Notes: generated from the sequence alone by a model not told the origin. 64,000 bases of DNA from Symsagittifera roscoffensis (GCF_963678635.1 NC_087066.1:1138201-1202200), one strand, 5' to 3'. Shown: positions 28,190-38,324, counted from the first letter of the stretch. Numbers and translations are program-made.

Positions 28190-29793
28190 GGCGATTTCGA
28201 GGTTTCTATCATGTCGTATTCAAGCAACATTTCTATTTCCGCTCGGCACGCTTCCGATTTGTGCGGCGTCATTCGTCTCGCGCCCTCTCTGTGCGGAACG
28301 GCACCCTCTTCCAGCTCAGTTTCGCGTTCTACGAAGTTACAGCAACCGATATCCGCTTTATGTTTCGAAAATACATCTGCGTTCCGATTTAAAACGTCCC
28401 GCAAAACGTCTGCACCCTCCTTCAGATCAGGTCCGTACCTTATCCGCATCCATCTAAACTCCCCGGACAAAACTCTGCTCCCTAGGTCTTGTTTCTTGTC
28501 ATGGACTTTTTCATCCATCTCAGACTCCCCGGACATATTTCCTTGTTCCGGATGTTGATCTCGAACTCGCCGGTTTATCTTACCATTTGTCTCCCCGGAC
28601 AAATAATCTTGCTCCAGTTCTCGTTCAACCTTCTCACCTTCTCCATCTTGGTCTTCGAAGGTGACAGTTTTTTCTCGCGTATCTTTACCCTGCTCTTTCC
28701 GACCGTATGAAGTACTCACCAAGACTTCTTGGGGTATTGAGGACACCAGTTGCTGAACTATTGACTTACAATCACTCTCATTGTCTTTATGTTGTCGTAT
28801 TGATGGCTTGATTTTCACCTTCTCCCTGACTGTCAGTGATGCCATGGCTGCTGCCCACTCGGGGTCATCTCTGGTCACTTCTCTCTCTAACAATCCACCC
28901 AGCATCCGCATCACTTGCGGTGTGACCTGCACCGTTTTGTCCAGTAATGAGAGGCTGTTTATGTTCATGCGAGAGAGCTCCTGCTGTACCAGGTTTGAGC
29001 GCAGCAATAGATCCAAGGGCACCGGGTCCCTCTTGGATAGGATTTTTATCTCGGCTGCTTTTTCCACTGGTAACTCAGGATGCCCTGGTATCGGATGTCC
29101 AGACATATCTAACCATCTCGTTGGAGGAAGCGCCTCATAGGTTTCTTTGTCGAGAAACGAGAATCCCTCCTTTGTCTCTGCCTGGTTGGCTTGCTTCTGC
29201 TCCAATCTTTCATAGAATTCAGTTTTCTTACTGAGGCTGTCAGCATTCTGGTGTTTGTCACGCATCCTGTGCTCGATTATCATGTGGTAACCATCCAGTC
29301 TTACTATCCATCTACCAATATAACTCTGATCCATCGAGTAGGTCTTCAACCAGGATAACGCTCTGTTGTCCACGCGTAACTTGAAGGGAGATCTCCCCAA
29401 GTATGCACGGTACTTTTCCACGAACGTGACTACTGCAAACATTTCTGCTTTTGGTGCACCATATTTCATCTCAGTGTCACTCAAGACTTTGCTGCCATAT
29501 GCAATGGGACGAAGAACCCTTCTTCCATTCCATTCTTGTTCCTGATGCAATATTACTGAGATGGATACTACCGATGCGTCTGTGTCGAGAACATACATGC
29601 CATCATCTGTAGGCATGCCTAGTACTGGCGCTTGGCACAGTTCCCGCTTTATGTTCTCGAAGGCAACCTGTGCTTCATCGTTCCACTCGAACTTCTTTCC
29701 TTTGTTGCGCATCAGCTTCTGCATTGGATACACCTTGTCCGCATATCCTTTGATGAATTCACGGTAATAATTGGCAAACCCTAGGAAGCTCAT
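28117..29793 (-). pseudogene. RT connection, RNase H and linker (segment copy 3) joined to the RT start of copy 2
   Basis: 558 codons: FLGFANYYR connection, complete RNase H, full SGE-repeat linker, the duplication join near 28409, then the RT N-terminus of copy 2 to the G-run frameshift. The longest single frame within the triplication. Confidence 0.8.
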
Positions 29794-29905
29794 TAGCTAT
29801 GTGTCCGTCCTCGGAGCCTTCCATGTCAACACAGCCTCTACTGCTTCCGGATCTGGCCTCACACCATGCCTGTCCACCATTCTTCCCAGGTACTTAATCG
29901 AATCC

Positions 29906-30424
29906 CTAAGGATTTCGCATTTCGATGGTCTTGCGAATGTGATCTTCCAGGGTCGGTGTCGCTATGACTACGTCATCCACGTAGCACATCAAGAGATTCC
30001 CGTACTTTTTTGTCACTCCTGTCAAAGCCTGAGCCATCAGCCTTTGAAAAGTTGCCGTCGCATTGCATAAGCCGAAGGATATCCTCTTCCACTGGTACAA
30101 CCCCAATTCGAACGCGAATCCGGTTTTCTCTCTATCCTTCTTCCGCAGAGGAACCTGCCAGAAGGCAGAACCTAAGCCCAACGTGGTGAAGAACTTGGCA
30201 TCACCAAGCTTAGAGAGGCTCTCGTCTATTCGCGCTATCGGGTACGCATCTTTTATTGTTACCGCGTTCAAGTAACGAAAGTCGCAGCAGAATCTAAGCT
30301 GCCTCCCTTTCTTTTTCGCCATTACTACCCCGCAAGCCCATGGCGATTTCGAGGGTTCTATCATGTCGTATTCAAGCAACATTTCTATTTCCGCTCGGCA
30401 CGCTTCCGATTTGTGCGGCGTCAT
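29906..30424 (-). pseudogene. Reverse transcriptase, segment copy 3
   Basis: 172 codons. It keeps the original GGGAGGCAG sequence, so RT reads FCCDFRYLNAV in frame, with TTLGLGSAFWQV. The motif A Asp of TTLD is Gly here, so catalysis would be lost. Motif B and CYVDDVVIATP are present, followed by a deletion and frameshift (HIRKTIEMRNP). Upstream it is cut from the protease ORF by a TAG at 30458. Confidence 0.8.
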
Positions 30425-30457
30425 TCGTCTCGCGCCCTCTCTGTGCGGAACGGCACC

Positions 30458-32719
30458 CTATTCCAGCTCAATTTCGTGTTCTACGAAGTTACAGCAACCG
30501 ATATCCGCTTTATGTTTCGAAAATACATCTGCGTTCCGATTTAAAACGTCCCGCAATTTTTCGAAATCTCCCTCACCTATTTTCCCTTTTAAATGTTCTA
30601 TTTCTCGTAAAACCGGTTTGTCAGAGTCTAGTTCATATGACGAGGGGCGTTCCGGAAAATTCGAGCAGCTTGATAAGCCGTCGTCCGTTTCGGATTTCAT
30701 TGAAAACAATTTATGAATAGATTTTAATTCATTAATTCTCTTTAAAATTTTATCTTTATTGGCATGATAAGGACAGTCTTTCACATTATGTTTCTTCAAG
30801 TTTTGTGTCTCCTCATAGTCGGTCCTCATCGGCAATGCGTAATCAAGCTTCTTTCCACGCTGGATTGAAACCGTGGTGTCCAGTGTGTTCAATAACACAC
30901 TGACACACAGTCCGTTTCGCGTTACCGAGAAGCTCCGGCCTAAAATCACCGAACTCTGACTATTTGGATTCGGTACCAAGCAAACCTGTTTACTATCGCT
31001 TAATGAATTTAAACTTTTCATTCTAAAAATTGCCAGCACAGCTTGTCCTGGCTGTAGTTTTACTTTTCTGTCTAAAAAAATTGGTACCTTGTTTTCGTTT
31101 GTTATTATGCTATTAATTGGTTTCTTAACATACTTCCGGTCCGGGTTTCTAATCCGTATCAGACCATTGTTCAAGTCAATCATCACGTCAAAATTCCTGT
31201 AAAAATCCCTGCCCAAGATTAATTGGTCGGCATCGTCCAAACTCTCTACCACAAGGAAGCTCATCCAAAGATCCCGTCCTCCCATGTGGAGGACCGTTAT
31301 TGGCGTTCTTCCGGCTACGTAGATTGCTCCTCGATTGGCTGCGGCCAGTCTGAGATTCGTTGGAATTAGATCTTCTCTCGCGAAACCCATTCGTTCCCAA
31401 GTTTTTATCGGCATCACTATAACTACCGCTCCTGTGTCCAGAAGCCCTGTGAATCCGATTTTCGTTCCGTTGGTGTCGAGCAGATGTGTAGTCACATCTG
31501 CTTCATACCCAATATGTACAGCATCTTGTTCCCTCATTGCGTCATGGCCTATCCTACGGACTTTGAGTTCCTCCTCACCCAAATAGATCTGCCCCATTTG
31601 GTCATCATCTGTTGTCACATAAGTCCTGGTGTAGATACTGATTCCATCCACGTTCAGCATCACTTGATACGGCCCATAGACCTCCAGGTAGCGTCCATGA
31701 AGTTTTTTCATGCGAGGGCCACCCGTCGTTAGTAGTGCCCGCACAGCCCTCGACTCGGTGCGTGGCTCCATCTGCCTCAGATAGTCTGCATATGTGTCCA
31801 AATGCATCAAAGTAAACTCAGACGGTTCACTCAGATTTCTGATTACCTGATGCCCTGCCACCGAGATTATCGGCTGTATTTTGCTTCCTTGCGGTACCAT
31901 ACCGAACCTCTGACCAGAGATCACATTAGGTTTCATGCTCAAACTGCTTGGTGCTTTTGTCTCTTCAACCTCCGTTGCATCGAAGGCGTTCAGTTGCTCC
32001 TGTAGTTTCTCATTCTCCAGTTCGAGTTTCACCTTTTGTTCGATCTCTTTCGTCACTAGTTCCTGCTGCACTCTATTTAGAGCATCCCTCGCGGCTGCCC
32101 TATAATCGATTTTGAAATCACCAGCCGCAGTTGCTGGTTCCGGTTCATTTGTTTCTTCTGTTACCGCTTGCATTTTCTTTGCCATCAGCTCTTGAGGTTT
32201 ATCCTTTCTGCGTGCCTCCGCTTCACTCAACAGGCGAGCCTTGCTGGCTTTCACTCCTGATAGAGCTTCTTCATGTCTTGGATGCTTGATGTCTGCCACT
32301 GCATCCCAGAATTGCGGACAATCTGATTTAAAATGACCTTCCAAGTTGCAAAAGAAACACCTCGGGCCGAATTTTGCAATTACTCCTCTCATGAAGTCCT
32401 CATGGTCCAATTCTGACGCATCTTCGTCCTCAAGGCTAAAGCCTATTGCTTTCATGCCTTGTTTGTAAGTTGGGCATGCTGATACATGTTGGTCCGTTGA
32501 ACTGCAATTGGCACAAGAACGTCTCTTGTCCATATCATCCCTCGGTTTATACCAATTGTTCCCTTGGTTTGCTGGTCCGCTGTTAAAATTACCATAATTG
32601 TTCTTGTAGTATCCTGACCTCGAAGGAGGTTTCAACAATAGATACTCCTTTGACTTTAGCCTCAACTCCTCTGGTGTTGGCGCATTCGTTGATAGTGGTG
32701 TGTAATGCGTTGCTAGCAT
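30458..32719 (-). CDS. Gag-Pol: nucleocapsid zinc knuckles and aspartic protease (753 codons)
   Basis: Zinc knuckle 1 is CANC...HVSAC (69-82) and knuckle 2 is a classical CX2CX4HX4C, CFFCNLEGHFKSDC (121-134). A Lys/Glu-rich coiled coil follows at about 160-250. A retropepsin-like aspartic protease lies around residues 410-530, with LLDTGAVV (active-site DTG ~427-429) and LILGRDF. The C-terminal ~150 residues are linker leading into RT (RDVLNRNADVFSKHKADIGCC). The frame ends at TAG (30458-30460) where sister copies have GAG (Glu). It sits in a different frame from the gag ORF upstream, with a 21-bp gap, so either a programmed shift or a lesion joins them. Confidence 0.85.
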   Translation of the reverse strand: MLATHYTPLSTNAPTPEELRLKSKEYLLLKPPSRSGYYKNNYGNFNSGPANQGNNWYKPRDDMDKRRSCANCSSTDQHVSACPTYKQGMKAIGFSLEDEDASELDHEDFMRGVIAKFGPRCFFCNLEGHFKSDCPQFWDAVADIKHPRHEEALSGVKASKARLLSEAEARRKDKPQELMAKKMQAVTEETNEPEPATAAGDFKIDYRAAARDALNRVQQELVTKEIEQKVKLELENEKLQEQLNAFDATEVEETKAPSSLSMKPNVISGQRFGMVPQGSKIQPIISVAGHQVIRNLSEPSEFTLMHLDTYADYLRQMEPRTESRAVRALLTTGGPRMKKLHGRYLEVYGPYQVMLNVDGISIYTRTYVTTDDDQMGQIYLGEEELKVRRIGHDAMREQDAVHIGYEADVTTHLLDTNGTKIGFTGLLDTGAVVIVMPIKTWERMGFAREDLIPTNLRLAAANRGAIYVAGRTPITVLHMGGRDLWMSFLVVESLDDADQLILGRDFYRNFDVMIDLNNGLIRIRNPDRKYVKKPINSIITNENKVPIFLDRKVKLQPGQAVLAIFRMKSLNSLSDSKQVCLVPNPNSQSSVILGRSFSVTRNGLCVSVLLNTLDTTVSIQRGKKLDYALPMRTDYEETQNLKKHNVKDCPYHANKDKILKRINELKSIHKLFSMKSETDDGLSSCSNFPERPSSYELDSDKPVLREIEHLKGKIGEGDFEKLRDVLNRNADVFSKHKADIGCCNFVEHEIELE

Positions 32720-32739
32720 TGTTCGAAGCTCATCTTTTT

Positions 32740-33669
32740 TTACACCATCGATGAATTTTGAGGCTCCGCCAGGTTAATCCTTCGGTTTGACTCATCCGGT
32801 TGGCTGCGTCTTCTCAGCATTTCCAAGTCATCGAGAAACTTGTCTATCGTTTCATCTTCTCGTTGCCTCCGTTTCTCGAAGCGCATCATTGCTTGGTGCC
32901 CCTGCACCCCTGATCCAAAACGGTTTAGCAAGATTTCGAAGATCTTCTCGGCTGTGTCTCGCTGATATTGCTTCTTGGCCATGACACAGTTCAGGGCTGT
33001 CCCTTCCAAGTTACTGGTAAGTGCACTGCACTCTTGTCTTTCCGACAAGTCTTCCTCCTCGAAATGCAGTTTCATTACCTCTATCCAGGTATCAATACAG
33101 CCATCAGATTCGTCTTTATAGCACCTTGGTTTCTTAAAGACCCTTCTGGACTTTTCACTGCGTTCATTGGTCTTGGATAGCCTTGTAAGGAATGTCTCCA
33201 GTGACCTGTTTAGGGGTTCGAAGACTGTGGCCATTGCCGTAGCATCCCTTGAGTGTCCAGCCTTAGTGTTCTCACACCTTGTCGAAAGCTCTGAATACGG
33301 TGCATCCCTGCAATCCGTATCGCCGTAAGTGTTTCCCCCTTGGCCAACATGACTCCTCTCTGGAGTGGCATTCCTCCTGTTAATGGAATCACCTCTCCCA
33401 GTTGCATGTGTGCCATGTGTCGGTCTCTCATTCGAGGTCTGCCTGTTCCCTGTTGAACTTGCCCTACTGTTGGGGCCCCATGTCCTATGATCCCTTGTGA
33501 TGTAGCCTGATGAGCTGCCCCTGCCCCTAGTGGATCCATCTACCCGTCTCCTTTGATGGTCATTGAAGTTCACCTTCGGTTCCCTGCTGGGACCTCCCGA
33601 CTTCGGTTCTCCTTCTCTTGGTCCATCCAATCTGTCCCATCCAATCTGTCCTCTCCTTCTCTGTCCCAT
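32740..33669 (-). CDS. Gag: capsid-like domain (309 codons)
   Basis: The N-terminal 130 residues are Gly/Arg/Ser-rich and disordered. Residues ~170-295 match a Ty3/gypsy capsid pattern (Retrotrans_gag type): CIDTWIEVMKLHF, a Leu-rich helix with SNLEGTALNCV, KIFEILLNRFGSG and FEKRRQREDETIDKFLDDL. This is the structural protein that would assemble the particle. It overlaps the upstream 433-codon frame by 110 bp. Element B has a clear homologue (52414-52926). Confidence 0.8.
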   Translation of the reverse strand: MGQRRRGQIGWDRLDGPREGEPKSGGPSREPKVNFNDHQRRRVDGSTRGRGSSSGYITRDHRTWGPNSRASSTGNRQTSNERPTHGTHATGRGDSINRRNATPERSHVGQGGNTYGDTDCRDAPYSELSTRCENTKAGHSRDATAMATVFEPLNRSLETFLTRLSKTNERSEKSRRVFKKPRCYKDESDGCIDTWIEVMKLHFEEEDLSERQECSALTSNLEGTALNCVMAKKQYQRDTAEKIFEILLNRFGSGVQGHQAMMRFEKRRQREDETIDKFLDDLEMLRRRSQPDESNRRINLAEPQNSSMV

Positions 33670-34861
33670 CCAATCTGTCCATGATGGCCTGAGTTCGCCT
33701 CTCCATCATCGCTTCCAACTTTGTGTCAAGAGTCCCAAGAGTCTGCTCTTGTTGCGTTCTTAACTTCTCCATATTATCTCTTAAGCGTAACTCTTTCTGT
33801 TCCGCTTTTCTTGTCATTCGCGACAGGTTCTTTGCTATATGCTCGTCCGTTCTTTCTCTCAAGCGTTTCTCGCTCCTATCCACTTCTTGTCTATTTCGGT
33901 TTATTTCTTCCCGCAGACTTTCTCTTTCAACGTGGACCGCTCTTTCTAGTTCACTCATCCTTATGGACATCTGTTCGTTCTGCTCTCCTATACTGCCCAC
34001 GATACTGTTCAAGGCTTCTTCCAATGCTACCCCGTTGTCCACGAGTGGCGTCACTAGTGGCGGTGTCACCCTGTCGGTCCCAGGTAGCTTCGTGCTGGTC
34101 GAGATCCGGGCTATCATTCTCTGTCTCGACGTCTTTTCACTATCCACTCCAGGATCCGCCAATGCGTCGCTTAGCCTTGTATTTCTATTCTCCCCAGTTC
34201 GCTGCTCTGAATTTGTCATGATCGCAAAGCCTCTCGACTGGCCCGGTGTGTTTACCTCTTTGCTGATCGTTCTTACCACACCAAATTTGTCCATGTTTCC
34301 AGTCTCTTCCCCGAGGTATGGTTCATTCTCCTGGGTCGAACTATTGAGGCTTATTTGAGATCCAGAGTCCACTTGCTCATCATCGTCCTCTTCTTCCTCT
34401 TGGGATTCACCTTCGTTTCCTGTGCCCACTCCCATTGTAAATGGAAAGATGTTCCCAAAGGTATTTTTCATTCTTTCTGTGAACGATGAAGACGTAGTCT
34501 GTTTCTCTGTTACATCTGCCATCATGGTATTGTCTGTTGGAGATCTCCTGGTCGTCACATCTTCAGTAGAGATGTCGGACAGTTCCGACATCTCCGCTCG
34601 ATCCAGTGTTCCGGTGGAAGTGGCCAGATCCTGACCTTGTTCTACCGGAGTGGATTCGCTCGCTAGCCTTCTGCCTCTCCCTTCCAGCCCATGCATTTCT
34701 TCGCCCTCTTGCATGGCCTGGTCCGGGTGGACCTCCACTTCCAACATTTCTCTTCTCTCTTCTGAGTTCTTTTGACTTCTCGTTTCAACCATTCTGCCTG
34801 AAACCATCTTCCTTTTGCCGTTCCTTGTTCGATTGATCCGTTCCACAAAAGGGTCGGTCAT
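33560..34861 (-). CDS. Gag N-terminal coiled-coil protein (433 codons)
   Basis: First ORF after the leader. ATG start; Glu/Ser/Thr-rich acidic first half, then a long coiled coil (about 283-400; Glu/Arg/Leu heptads such as ELERAVHVERESL). It ends in a repeat-containing tail (DRLDGTEKE, TDWMGQIGW). The tail DNA holds 16-bp repeats (33622-33680), where the frame probably slipped into the capsid frame 32740-33669. It is likely the N-terminal extension of Gag. Element B lacks a recognisable copy. Confidence 0.65.
   Translation of the reverse strand: MTDPFVERINRTRNGKRKMVSGRMVETRSQKNSEERREMLEVEVHPDQAMQEGEEMHGLEGRGRRLASESTPVEQGQDLATSTGTLDRAEMSELSDISTEDVTTRRSPTDNTMMADVTEKQTTSSSFTERMKNTFGNIFPFTMGVGTGNEGESQEEEEDDDEQVDSGSQISLNSSTQENEPYLGEETGNMDKFGVVRTISKEVNTPGQSRGFAIMTNSEQRTGENRNTRLSDALADPGVDSEKTSRQRMIARISTSTKLPGTDRVTPPLVTPLVDNGVALEEALNSIVGSIGEQNEQMSIRMSELERAVHVERESLREEINRNRQEVDRSEKRLRERTDEHIAKNLSRMTRKAEQKELRLRDNMEKLRTQQEQTLGTLDTKLEAMMERRTQAIMDRLDGTEKERTDWMGQIGWTKRRRTEVGRSQQGTEGELQ
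33622..33680. repeat. Short tandem repeats in gag
   Basis: CCATCCAATCTGTCC occurs three times, twice in tandem and once after a short spacer. The repeat lies exactly where two gag frames overlap, so repeat-length change is the likely cause of the frame break. Confidence 0.6.
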
Positions 34862-36523
34862 TGATTTTCTTTGCTCCTCAGGTATAAATTTCCTAGAACT
34901 ATTACCTCGTTTAGGTATTCATGACTTGTCTAGACTCATTTCCTATTTTTACCTTCTCAAGCCTATACACTCAATTCGATTTCTGGTGACTTTCTAGTCT
35001 GACTATTAATAAAAATAACACAACACAATAAGTTTCACAAGTTTCTATTAGATAGTGACCACGAATCCCTGTATGTTATCAGAATACACCTTGTATATAA
35101 TTTATTCACACTAATCAATTATTGGTCGTAAGATATGAGAGCTAGCACAATATGATGTAATCAGTCAAATTAAAAGATAGTGTACTCACTACCCAATCAA
35201 GCACAGTTTATGTTGATTTAAAATCAAAAGTAACAGACTAAGAATATTTCTATGAAAAACGTATGTGTATTGTACTTTAGTCGGTCGTAGTACAATAGTC
35301 GAACTTGAATTTCTTAAGTTCGATTTCTCTGCAACACGGAAGGCTTTCGGGTAGCGGGTTTTACAACTCGTAGATTCACTAGTGGACGTTGTCCAAACAA
35401 CTATTTTTACTCTCCTAACTCAAAAATTTCAAAAAATTTTCTAATTTTATAGTGTTTCGTACTATCAAAAATTGGGAAAATTTGGTTTTTGGTACCAAAA
35501 TAGTTCCAACCACTTCCGAACTAAAGTTAACCGGTTCTATCTATTATAGTAGTAAAATTACTATGTAACGCACTAATTTAGCGCTTTTTTCCGTTCCAAA
35601 AAATATCGATATATCAAAAATCGCGATTTGTGGGGGGATCAAGATATCGCTATTTTGACCCTAAAAACCGGTCTGTTTTCTCTGTTTTTCACTGAAAAAC
35701 GATACAGGTTATTAATATAAGCTATATAAGTAATAATAGTAGTAATACTATACCCCATCGGGTTTGTTTAATATCCGAATTAAGGTGCTTAACTCGGATA
35801 TTCGCAGTTCGGTGAAGGGTCACTACAGTGCAGAACTGTCGAGCCCCCACAGATTACTATCTTACTTTTTGAACCAAAAGGGATACAAAACTTGTTAACG
35901 ATACCCAACAGTCGTTGTTGTTGTCGTCCAGCCCCTTCTTGTTGCTCCTTGTACTGCTTGCCGGATCGGTCTTCTCCCAAGACCCTTCCGAATTGAGCGC
36001 AAATCAGCTGACCCTTCCGGATTGAGCGCAATTTATCATTAACGTGCTTAAATGCTCAAATAACCCTACAGTACAAGCCTCACAAACGGGCCACAAAATT
36101 GATCGTAACGATCCTGACTGATATAAATGCCTGTAACAACAATGTATCTATCAACAACAAACGGGGGGGTTGGATCACCTTTTGTCTGGGGGGATGATTT
36201 CTACTGATTTTTTACTTTTTTACTGTTTTTGGTTTTTTCGGTTATTTTTTATGTTTTTTTGCTTTTCTTGGGTACTATACTACTTTTTGTTTGGTTTTAT
36301 ATATATCTTTAAGTGTTTTTGGTCACAAACCACTCAAGGGACGAGGGGACGGCCAATCCCCCCACCCTTCCTGGTTCGTGAATTTTCGGTCTTAACTACG
36401 TTAAAAACTATTCACGGTAATCCGGAAGGCTTCCGCGTTCCAAACTACCCTTCCGCCCCGGCGGTTTAGGCCTATTATCGGCGCGGAGTGCTCGTTAACG
36501 GTTCTGCCGGTCATGATGTTAAA
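34862..36523 (-). other. 5' leader of element A
   Basis: About 1.66 kb between the PBS and gag with no convincing gene. AT-rich from 34980 to 35780. A repeated motif AATTGAGCGCAA / GGATTGAGCGCAA with CTTCCGGA-type elements lies at 35985-36035. The plus-strand frame at 36170-36469 is T-rich and antisense. The right part, from 35875, is duplicated at 38459. Confidence 0.6.
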
Positions 36524-36544
36524 GAATAACACCCAGGAGCGCCA
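36524..36544 (-). promoter_or_regulatory. Candidate primer binding site (PBS), element A
   Basis: On the minus strand TGGCGCTCCTGGGTG starts with TGG, as expected for pairing with a tRNA 3' CCA end. It lies 12 nt downstream of the LTR end (TGTTACA). Element B has TGGCACTCCTGGGTG at the same 12-nt distance (53185-53204). The tRNA cannot be named from the window. The 12-nt gap is longer than usual. Confidence 0.55.
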
Positions 36545-36556
36545 TAAAAACATGTA

Positions 36557-37481
36557 TGTAACATTCGCCCGGAAGATACATATCGACGGAAAACAAAACT
36601 AAGTCCTAAGACGACTGGCTAACGTCTAAACAGAGCTTTGCATGATTTTCACCGTCTCTACCAAGCCAGTACTTTCGGTGGTCTTTCTAACATCGGGTCG
36701 ACAAAAACGTTACTGTTCTCCGGCTTCGACCAGAACGCTCAAATTAACTAGATTACATGCAGAAATAGTGAGCTCATGGCTGGGTCTCACTATCCCCAGA
36801 CCACGAGGTCACTCCTAAAAACAGGGCTACTACTACTTATTGAATTATTATTGTTTTTGTTCAGTAGATAAAAATCATCATCTCCATCGAAGATGGATCA
36901 ACCCTTTCCCCCCAACTCCTAGCTTCTCATCCTTATCAAAATGAATTCAGATATCAATTAAATTCAAGTCAGGACATGACAGGAAGCTAAAAGTTTATGT
37001 AAAACACTATCAGTTTCAGTCCCGAAACCCTTCCGGATTCTTGAATCCACTGAATCAAGCTCGTTAATCTTGATTTCTTCGTAATCCGGAAGGCTGTCTT
37101 CCACCCTTCACCGTTGTTCGCAACGGCCTTGCAACTATTGTAGCGGCACAATAGTTGCAACTCGGAACGTTCTCTGTCAGCTCCGTGATTTGTTGTTGTT
37201 TTTTATCACGATTTTCGTACTTCTCGCAATCGCAGCTAATGTTGTTCTGTTTTTCTTTCTCGTTTTAGCCAAAATGGCCTTTTCTGACGTTTCTCAGAAA
37301 TGTTACGTAATCACTTCGAAAATTTAAAAATTTGGAATTTCCGAATCCTTCAACTTTCACGTTTTGTTCAATCGTTCGAATAACGTTCTTAATCTTTCTA
37401 AATCACTAACTCGGAAGGCTCGCTGCTAAAAATTCGATACCTGCAGAGATTGCATTTTGGCCATTCTGGTCGAATGTCACA
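36557..37481 (-). repeat. 5' LTR of element A
   Basis: 925 bp. In element orientation TGTGACATTCG (from 37481) to CGAATGTTACA (36557): TG...CA ends with a 6-bp imperfect inverted repeat. It is followed by the PBS candidate and abuts a B-type LTR at 37482 without target-site sequence between them. Confidence 0.8.
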
Positions 37482-38324
37482 AGGCTTAAGAAAATAGGCC
37501 CTATAACCATTGGCTCAAGAGTCAGGGACACTATCTCTTGTGTTTTTCTACCTCAAAACGGTCGGAGCCAATTCGGTTTCCTTGCGACATGAGACTAAAA
37601 CCCGTTACAGCTTAAAGGCCACTACCAAAATACCCCCTCCACACTCTAGAAAATAAGAACGTCCCCATACTTAGGTCTCAAAATGCACAAAATACACGAA
37701 CGCCGTTAAAAGCAGGGTCGGAACAATCCGTACAGTTACTTTTCATTAGACAGTGGAACTTTAATCCATTTCAGATGGATCAACCTAAAACTCGCCTTAT
37801 CTCAACATAACAATCATAAAACACACTCAAGAAAATTAAATTGGGTACTTACATACCAGCACAGTCGCGAATTAGAGGTAACTAAATTAGTAAGCAACTT
37901 GAGAATAATCGGGGAATTAAGTTTCATTTAATAAGTTCTAATCAAACAAGTTTTATCTCGAGAATGGAGTTTTGATACTGGACCATTGGGATAATTCGGT
38001 TGTCCACCTTTCCACCGAAGGTTCACTCTGGTCCAACTGAATTTCGGTTTTCTTCGTTTCCTATATCAAGATAGGACAGCTCTACTCTCGTATTATTTAG
38101 ATGTCGGAAATTGCAAATAGCAATTTCCTGCTGCTTAAATTGACCACTTTCCCGCGATTGTAATTCGGTCGTTCTGATTTCTATTTTCTGATATTTTCAG
38201 TTATCGCGAGAAACTTGACCATGACATGTCCAATTTGATTTTTTGAAAAATTCCATTTGACCCCATAATCATGTTTACTCCGTATTGCTCAAGGTCAAAC
38301 TTCCAAATATGACCGACTGGCACA
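37482..38324 (-). repeat. B-type LTR fragment abutting the A 5' LTR
   Basis: 843 bp, beginning TGTGCC at 38324 (minus) after a PPT and ending at CTTAAGCCT (37482). About 30 bp of U5 are missing compared with 53217-54045. Duplicate of 40091-40933. Confidence 0.8.

Larger units (their letters stand above)
24128..30556 (-). repeat. Tandem triplication of the RT-RNase H-linker segment of pol
   Basis: Three direct copies: 24128-26325 (2,198 bp), 26326-28408 (2,083 bp) and 28409-30556. The internal joins connect the linker end (YGPDLKEGAD) to the RT upstream region (VLRDVLNRN). The unduplicated flanks are FEKLRDVLNRN upstream (30560) and ADSITDAS downstream (24127). Copy 2 has two internal deletions and copy 3 one. 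All three contain the RT YVDD box and RNase H. The duplication interrupts the normal pol order and must have arisen after the gene was assembled. Confidence 0.9.
10102..37481 (-). mobile_element. Element A: giant Ty3/gypsy-type LTR retrotransposon, about 27 kb, defective
   Basis: Two A-type LTRs in the same orientation (10102-11008 and 36557-37481) bound an internal region. Its order on the minus strand is leader, gag, zinc knuckles, protease, RT, RNase H, integrase, GPY/F-like, macro-like domain, SGNH ORF, ORF3, PPT. RT before integrase is the Ty3/gypsy order. Typical Ty3/gypsy elements are about 5-10 kb; this one is enlarged by about 4.3 kb of internal pol duplication and about 9 kb of genes after pol. 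Frameshifts, stops and an in-frame integrase deletion make it non-autonomous. The LTRs differ visibly (for example GACAACTGG versus GACGACTGG), so the insertion is not recent or its ends were exchanged. Confidence 0.85.

Noticed and set aside
24177-28610. CRISPR-like spaced repeats (12-mers ~66 bp apart)
   Set aside because: They are coding SGE repeats within pol linkers, not palindromic direct repeats with unique spacers.
33721-34358. Long plus-strand frames opposite gag (up to 211 codons)
   Set aside because: Shadows of the charged coiled-coil coding sequence, low-complexity Ser/Leu/Phe translation.
36170-36469. Plus-strand 99-codon frame rich in Phe in the A leader
   Set aside because: T-rich low-complexity DNA, antisense to the element. 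The duplicate at 38755 is interrupted.
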